Below, in pieces: positions 58,332-64,000 of a stretch of 64,000 nucleotides of DNA. Origin of the DNA: Podocnemis expansa (taxonomy: Eukaryota > Chordata > Testudines > Podocnemididae); assembly GCA_007922195.1 (NCBI GenBank), contig ML682005.1, forward strand, positions 28,321,183 to 28,385,182, read 5' to 3'. Position numbers and translations under genes: made by a program. Within the stretch, counting starts at the first letter, position 1, and each line of letters begins with the position of its first letter. The notes under the pieces were generated by a model, which did no database searches, was not told the origin of the DNA, and was given only the letters and a program-made list of their open reading frames with translations.

Positions 58332-59129
58332 AATGTGCCTTCTGTGTTTTTAGGGTTAGTGAGGTCAACACAAGACATTGCATAAGGGAAATGTTCCCTA
58401 CATCTTGCTGTTTATATAAAAGTGTAATTCTTTCCCCAGTATTTTGACACAACCCAAGAATGACTGTTGAGTCTGTATTTGTCACTGCCTGGAATGAGTG
58501 AACAATTTAATTTCTCTCCTTCAAACTGCTGACAATCAAGGTTGAGTGTGGTGAAATGTGGGAAGAAGACACATCAGTGCACCTTGGTAGACTAGTATGC
58601 ACCTATCTACATCTGTGTAAGGTATGCATGTACATAAGAAACCTAGAGATTTACTGCTACAGAAAGAATCTGAAAGCAACTAACTATCCCTAGGTTTGAA
58701 AGAACTCACATATTTATCTTATAACTGAGTAGAGCTCTTTCAAGCTTAGCAATATTTCTTCTCCTACTAAGTCTTCTCTAGATGACTGATATTCATAGTA
58801 AGGTTACATTCAGCATAATACTTGTCTGTGTTTAGTTATCTTCCATGTACACACCAAAATCCAGAATTATTGTTATGCATCCATAAAAATATCTGTGAAA
58901 AATCACTCCCATGGAATGTATCATCTTACATTGTTATTATGAAACACCATGTATTTGACCAATTATAGTCTGTCCCTTTATCACTATTAAATTGTTTGAC
59001 TAAACTTGTGTATTTACTATCAAGACAGTCAATATTAACAAGGCTCTCACCACCTGTCTTTACTTGTATTTGAGAGTAATAGGTAGCATGTTGTTAGTAT
59101 TGTGAAGAGGACAGATGACCATGTGGTGA
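58332..59129. other. Unassigned A+T-rich sequence
   Basis: I see nothing recognisable. Confidence 0.45.
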
Positions 59130-59250
59130 AAGCAGTGGGCAGAGATTGAGAAGAACTAGGTTTAATTTCTGGGTTTTTTTTATGAGAACATGAGCAAGTC
59201 ATTTAATTTTTCTGTGGTTCAGATTCACATCCACTGAAGATAATAACAAT
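59130..59250 (+). repeat. MIR-like SINE remnant
   Basis: GAAGAACTAGGTTTAATTTC, ATGAGCAAGTCATTTAATTT and TTCTGTGGTTCAG follow the order B-box region, GACAAGTCACTTAA core and CTCAGTTTC region of a MIR-type SINE, heavily diverged. Confidence 0.45.
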
Positions 59251-59303
59251 TCCCTGGACTTGATGACCTCTCATGATCCCTTCCAGTTTCTATGATTCTA
59301 TCT
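59250..59303 (+). mobile_element. CR1 LINE extreme 3' end
   Basis: GGACTTGATGACCTCTCATG, then ATCCCTTCCAGTTTCTATGA and TTCTATC is the canonical CR1 3' terminus with its ATTCTAT unit. Confidence 0.8.
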
Positions 59304-61332
59304 CACAGCAGTTGGCAAACAAACTGGTAAATACTACTGAAGCAGTGCTCCAGTGCCATAGCAATGTTGGTCATATTATTTGCTAAGGAATTGTCTGCAT
59401 GCAAAATTACACCTGCTTAAAGGTGTTATTTCAAGTCAATGTAGTTAAACCAAAGTGAGTTGTTTGCTTCTGCAGTGAATTAGATACTGCATCTAATCCT
59501 GGAGCACCCTGGTGCCTGAATGCCTTATTTAATAATATACGAATGGGAATATCATTCATATCAATACAGGAGTGGGAGGCAAATCTGAAGATCTTTCACA
59601 CTTACCAATAAGATGAAGCATATGCCTCATGGAGGGAGGGGGGGAAAAACTAGAAAAGCTGTGTGAGAGAGTCTCAAGTATAAGCTTAAATATACTGGGG
59701 CACAGAAACAGGCCAGGGACATTAGCCTCCTAACTTTCAGGCAAGGGGCAGAACAGTGCTTTCTATAAACCTGAACTTTCAGCCCAGTAGAAAGGGAAAA
59801 GAGGGAATACATCTGTGGGATGACAAGAGAGCCCAGTGTGAAGTCCTGCAAAGCTCTTTCTATTCCTGTCCCCTCCTCCATGCAAAGTGGAAGCTCAACA
59901 GCAATATAACAGCTCTTGAGAAGAGGCTGAATTGACTTTCCAGTCATCTGACCAGCATGAGACACCAGCAGAAGAAAGGTTGCTTCCTTCTAACAAGCTG
60001 AAGAGAACATCTGCCTTGTGCCTCCCATCATGTGAGGGAGAAGGAGAGCCCCAAGTCCCTCCTAATATTCAAGGGGAAAAATGTAGTGTGAGGAAGGGTA
60101 GTTGGGGGAAAGGATAAAAGGGGATGGATCTAAAGAAGAGACACAACATCCCACGAGGGGAAAAAGGGGTAGCCCCAGACAGAGCAGAGTTGATAAGCCA
60201 GACAGAGTGGTGGGAAGGACAGAGGAAACTCATCAGAAAACCAGAGTGAAGGGAAGGAAAGATTTTTGTAGTCAGCTTCTTGTCCCCACAAACTGTGGGA
60301 ATAAAAATTATTCTACTGGTATCAAGGACACATCACCAGGATTTTCCTTACTCTTTTCAGGATCTGATTTCCCTAAGTTAAATGGAGCATATGTTTGCTA
60401 AATGGAGCATCATATTAAATAATTTTTCAATAATATAAGAAACTGTAATTCCTGTCATCATACACCTAAGATTATAGTCTCTGCCTGGAAGCAGAAAGAG
60501 TGATTTCAGTGTATGCAGCATAAACGTTTATTTAAAGGCTGTGCAAGAGGTCAGCCAATAGGTCTAGTGTACTCAGAGGTCAGCCAGTAGGTCTTGTGGC
60601 CATAAATGGAAACTGTGCCCATACAAGACCTAGGGATGTTGAACACTAACATGTTTGATTGCAACCACGTAGCACCAAACACACCTCTGAAGTTCATAGA
60701 TATTTTGCAGCATGTGGCCAGACAAATATCACTATAGGGAACAAAGAAGGAGATTTAAAAATTGCCATTTGAACATATTAATTGCACAAACTGGAATGGC
60801 AACAGAGCTTCCATTAGTCAATGACTTACTCATACTTCCATTATGCAAACTGGATTTGCTCTCCCATCCTTGGGTAGCAGGAAAGAGTTTAACTATGTAA
60901 ATAAGCAGATACCCATGAAGCTCATGACCTATTTTATATTCCATAATGAGGGGTAAAACCTCCCAGGAAGCAAACCCCATCCTTTCAATGGAGAAATAGG
61001 GCCAGAGGACCAGGAATTAATTGATTCCAGAGGCAGAAAAAATGAAAACTAGGAATGGGGGTATCAATACAAGGATAAAAGATGGTAATGCCTGGAATAG
61101 CACTGACTGCTCAGTGAAGGAGTCAGTGCACACTGCTTAGAGAAATCTGCCCAGGTGCATCAGACAACTAAAGAAGGGAAGCAAGCCTTAGAGTGTTAGT
61201 GAGTTTTCCTATCAAACTTCTTCCTTCTGGTATGCTGGATGGCCATCTTGAGCAAGACCAGAAAGAGGTTAATGAAGAGAACTTGTGACCTTGTGGTGCC
61301 AGAGAGGGTGAATGTATAAAAGAAGAGTTAAA
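59304..61332. other. Intergenic stretch with a small tandem duplication
   Basis: An approximate tandem pair lies at 60550-60602: AGAGGTCAGCCAATAGGTCT is followed by AGAGGTCAGCCAGTAGGTCT. The 112-codon minus frame at 59627-59965 and the 99-codon plus frame at 60102-60401 have no domain. Confidence 0.4.
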
Positions 61333-61681
61333 GGCTGTGTTCAGATGACAGTTTTATTTCAAAACAACACCCGTTGTTTTGAAATAACAGCCGTTATTCT
61401 GAAACCATAAAACCTAGTAGGAAATCGAGATAGCCGTTGTTTTGAAACGGTTGTTTTGAAACAACGGCATTTGGACACATTGTTTCAAAACAACACCATT
61501 GTTTCAAAACAACTGTTTTGAAACAACGTGTCCGAACGGCCTTATTTCAAAATAACCATTTTGAAATAACAGCGTTCCGAAAGCAGGCTTCCCCTTAATT
61601 TGAATTAACATGTTCTTAATTTGAATTAACTTATTTCAAAATAACTTATTTCAAAATAACAGTTTACGTGTGAACATAGCC
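61333..61681. mobile_element. A+T dyad MITE, 349 bp
   Basis: It starts GGCTGTGTTCAGATGACAGT and ends AACAGTTTACGTGTGAACAT then AGCC, forming inverted ends. AAA stands on both sides. The interior alternates TTGTTTTGAAAC and GTTTCAAAACAA words, giving many possible hairpins. It shares 61395-61450 with 51670-51735 in inverse orientation. Confidence 0.75.
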
Positions 61682-63169
61682 AAAGTGAGCAGTGTAGTAG
61701 AACCTCAGCAAGATGTTATAGAGGAGCTGGAAGAGGATGAAGCTCGTGGGGAATGTGCAAAAGCATAGGGCCATCTACAAAGAAGCTCTGTGCCTTTGTT
61801 TTGGTTCCTCAGCCACAAGGTTCCCTTGGGATCTGCAGTGTGAGGGTTTTTGCCACTGGATGGTTCTCATGACAATAGTTAAGCTAGCCTCAAAAGGAAA
61901 GTGAGTGCTATCTCTCTGAGATTGTGAAGGAATGGAGATGGGTATATGTATGAGACTATGGAGGAAAGGAGATGGATATATAAATTCCAATATTATCAGC
62001 ATTATCTTATCTGCTACAGTCCCACAAAGGTGGGGGTGAGTGTGCAGAGACATGTACAACAGAAAGCAACTGGCTACCACTTTACTTCCCCACCCAGTCA
62101 CAGCATTGATATAAATGATCTAAATAAAAAATCATCTACCAAAGAAGTATTAGGACTGTTACAAGGTAAAATAAGAATGTACCAGACTTTGCTTATATGA
62201 ATGAGAGATTCATATGAATTGTAGCATCAAGGACAGTTACTGGACATTTTTATAAGCCATTGTTGCAGATGAGGCGGCAATATTAAAAGTAGTTACCTGC
62301 TACATGAGAGCAAATTTTGTTGATAATAACTTAGTGATACCTGCTGTAAGAAAATATAGAATCTCATGATTTGGGGAGATGTACTAGGACTGGCTTTAGG
62401 CTATGTTAATAAGAAAAAAAAAACATTCAATAGATGTATAGACAAAAATCTTTAAACTACAAAAATACAAAATGAGTCAATAAGTAAACTAATTTACACA
62501 GTGTTGTGAGCACATATGCAATATCATTATTTAACAGATTATGCCACATTAAGTAGTTTTGAACAGCTACTACCCATGCAGGCATATGTGTAAAGAATAA
62601 AACAGATGGTCAACTCCTGGTTACATACACATTGGACTGAATTCATGAATGCAATGTCAACTCATAATCAAGATGAAATACTTTATTTTTTTGAAACGTA
62701 ACTCAATATATATTATTATTTCTCAGTCTAAATTGCCAAGAAATGACTAGATTGATTCTTGCTATATTAAAAAAAAAAGCAAAACAAACCTTGATAGTCC
62801 ATTACTATTAAATAGAGCTGTTTTTAGTGATTCACAGCATCCCATTTACAATATATTTGACCTGCAATTATTCTCCTACCAAACACGTTGAAATGCTCTC
62901 TTTGTTCTTCCAGTTCTGGAAGCCAGCTAGAAATTTTGCTTCAGGCGAATATATGAATGACAGCATAAAAATATGAAAAATGTCACTTATAAAACAAGAA
63001 GATATTCAAGTTAGAACTGTTTTCTGGGTGGGATGGTAGGATTATTTCTGTACCCTCTTCTTCAATATTCCCAGAACCCTAGTGTGCCAACTACATGCTT
63101 GGGTAGAAATGTATTGCCAGGAGTCATGATGAGTTCTTCTCTGAAGATAGGTTTTGTGCAGCAGAATAG
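61682..63169. other. Unassigned A+T-rich sequence
   Basis: Two short frames, 61775-62101 minus and 61946-62200 plus, overlap each other and have no domain. I see no repeat. Confidence 0.45.
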
Positions 63170-63446
63170 ATCTCTCTCTCTCTGTGAGTGTGTGTGTGTG
63201 TGTGTGTATAAATAAAGGATAGATAAATACATAAATTATAGGTAAAACATTACTATGAATTGGGATGAATATATATGTGTGTATGTATGTGTACACACAC
63301 ATTCATCTGAATTCACAGTAACCTTTTACCTATAATTTATCTATGCATGTTCTCTCTTTGGTTCTTTCTCTTACACACACACTCTCTCTCTCTCTCTCTC
63401 TCTCTTTGGTTCTTTCTCTTGCGCACGCGCGCACACACACACACAT
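63170..63446. repeat. Compound microsatellite with imperfect inverted repeat
   Basis: A CT run and a TG run (63171-63207), a TATG/TG region (63270-63300), a CT run (63382-63405) and a GC/AC run (63420-63446) follow each other. About 50 bp at 63231-63281 (ATAAATTATAGGTAAAACAT) is mirrored at 63294-63340 (ACCTTTTACCTATAATTTAT). TCTCTTTGGTTCTTTCTCTT occurs twice in tandem around the CT run. Confidence 0.8.
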
Positions 63447-64000
63447 TGATATGATATGAAGTTTTAGGACTAGATTGTGGCTTCATCACACATAGGTAGT
63501 AAGGAATAGTATGTAACTGCACTGATGAAGAAGGATATCAGAGACCAGATTCAGAGAGATATTGGGAAAGACATATCTGTCAGCCTTTAAATGGTGCTTC
63601 TTTTTGCCTTGGGTCTTCTACATTACAGGGAAGAAGATGACACCAATGCTTTGTCTATGACACACCTCTTCCTGCACACTTAACACCTATCTGTGAAGAA
63701 GATGTAGTAGCAGGAACACAGTGACTGTTTGTTCTCCTTCTTGCTGTGACCTAAAATACCAATAGCTCACATCAGAGAATAAGATGGCACTTTACATCAT
63801 CTTATGTTCCTGTATATATACATAGTGTTCACAGTCTTGAGATTGTGAACAGTGTGTGTAAGAAAGCTTTATGCTATGCTTGTTTTTACTGTTATCCCTA
63901 CACTTGCTCTTGTAACTTATACAAAGACCAAACCATGTAATTTTTCAGTCTAGATAGCAAGTATTTTGGATTCACAAAAGCTCCAAATACAAAGTATGAG
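63447..64000. other. Unassigned intergenic sequence
   Basis: I see no gene or repeat to the window end. Confidence 0.45.

Noticed and set aside
63170..63446. CRISPR-like array of spaced repeats
   Set aside because: The repeats are microsatellites and one tandem duplicate; there are no regular repeats with unique spacers, and the sequence is eukaryotic.

Overview
The window looks like non-coding nuclear DNA from a sauropsid vertebrate, most likely a turtle. The evidence is A+T-rich sequence full of decayed transposable elements: CR1 retroposon ends, hAT elements with 8-bp target-site duplications (TSDs), PIF/Harbinger-like MITEs with 3-bp TSDs, MIR-like remnants, and many copies of a fold-back repeat (CAAGGAGTCC...GACTAAC) that I know from turtle genomes. 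The host call is inferred from repeat content; no host gene confirms it. I found no bacterial, phage or CRISPR features.

No host protein-coding exon can be supported. All long open frames are short, start at random ATGs, lack a recognisable fold and mostly lie inside repeats. The only protein-derived sequences I recognise are two transposon relics: a truncated CR1 reverse-transcriptase ORF on the minus strand (about 38.49-39.40 kb) and a stop-riddled Myb/SANT-like Harbinger domain on the plus strand (about 34.1-34.3 kb).

Layout: 0-5 kb, fold-back fragments and two related GC-rich repeat copies. 5.1-6.1 kb, a chimeric insertion that joins a fold-back fragment to a copy of sequence lying about 0.83 kb downstream. 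6.7-8.9 kb, a 2.16-kb hAT element (TSD CTCTAGAC) with two younger insertions. 10-11 kb, an LTR-like segment. 11.6-14.0 kb, a 2.44-kb hAT element (TSD ATAGAAGA). 14-24 kb, mostly unique A+T-rich sequence. 24-28.6 kb, hairpin-rich repeats including a nearly perfect 192-bp-arm palindrome. 32-35 kb, a cluster of hAT, Harbinger and fold-back insertions. 38.5-39.4 kb, CR1. 42.8-45.1 kb, two more hAT elements and a fold-back copy. 49.4-54.1 kb, tRNA-like composite repeats, an A+T-rich dyad MITE, GC-rich repeat and a fold-back copy. 57.8-61.7 kb, two more dyad MITEs. 63.2-63.45 kb, compound microsatellites.

The most useful observation is that copies of the fold-back family are flanked by direct repeats of 10-15 bp of varying length, and have one constant end (CAAGGAGTCC side) and one distinct end (AAGGGTAGCC side). 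That does not fit a hAT or Harbinger MITE and suggests a retroposition-like or otherwise unclassified mechanism. I did not find a previously undescribed gene system.
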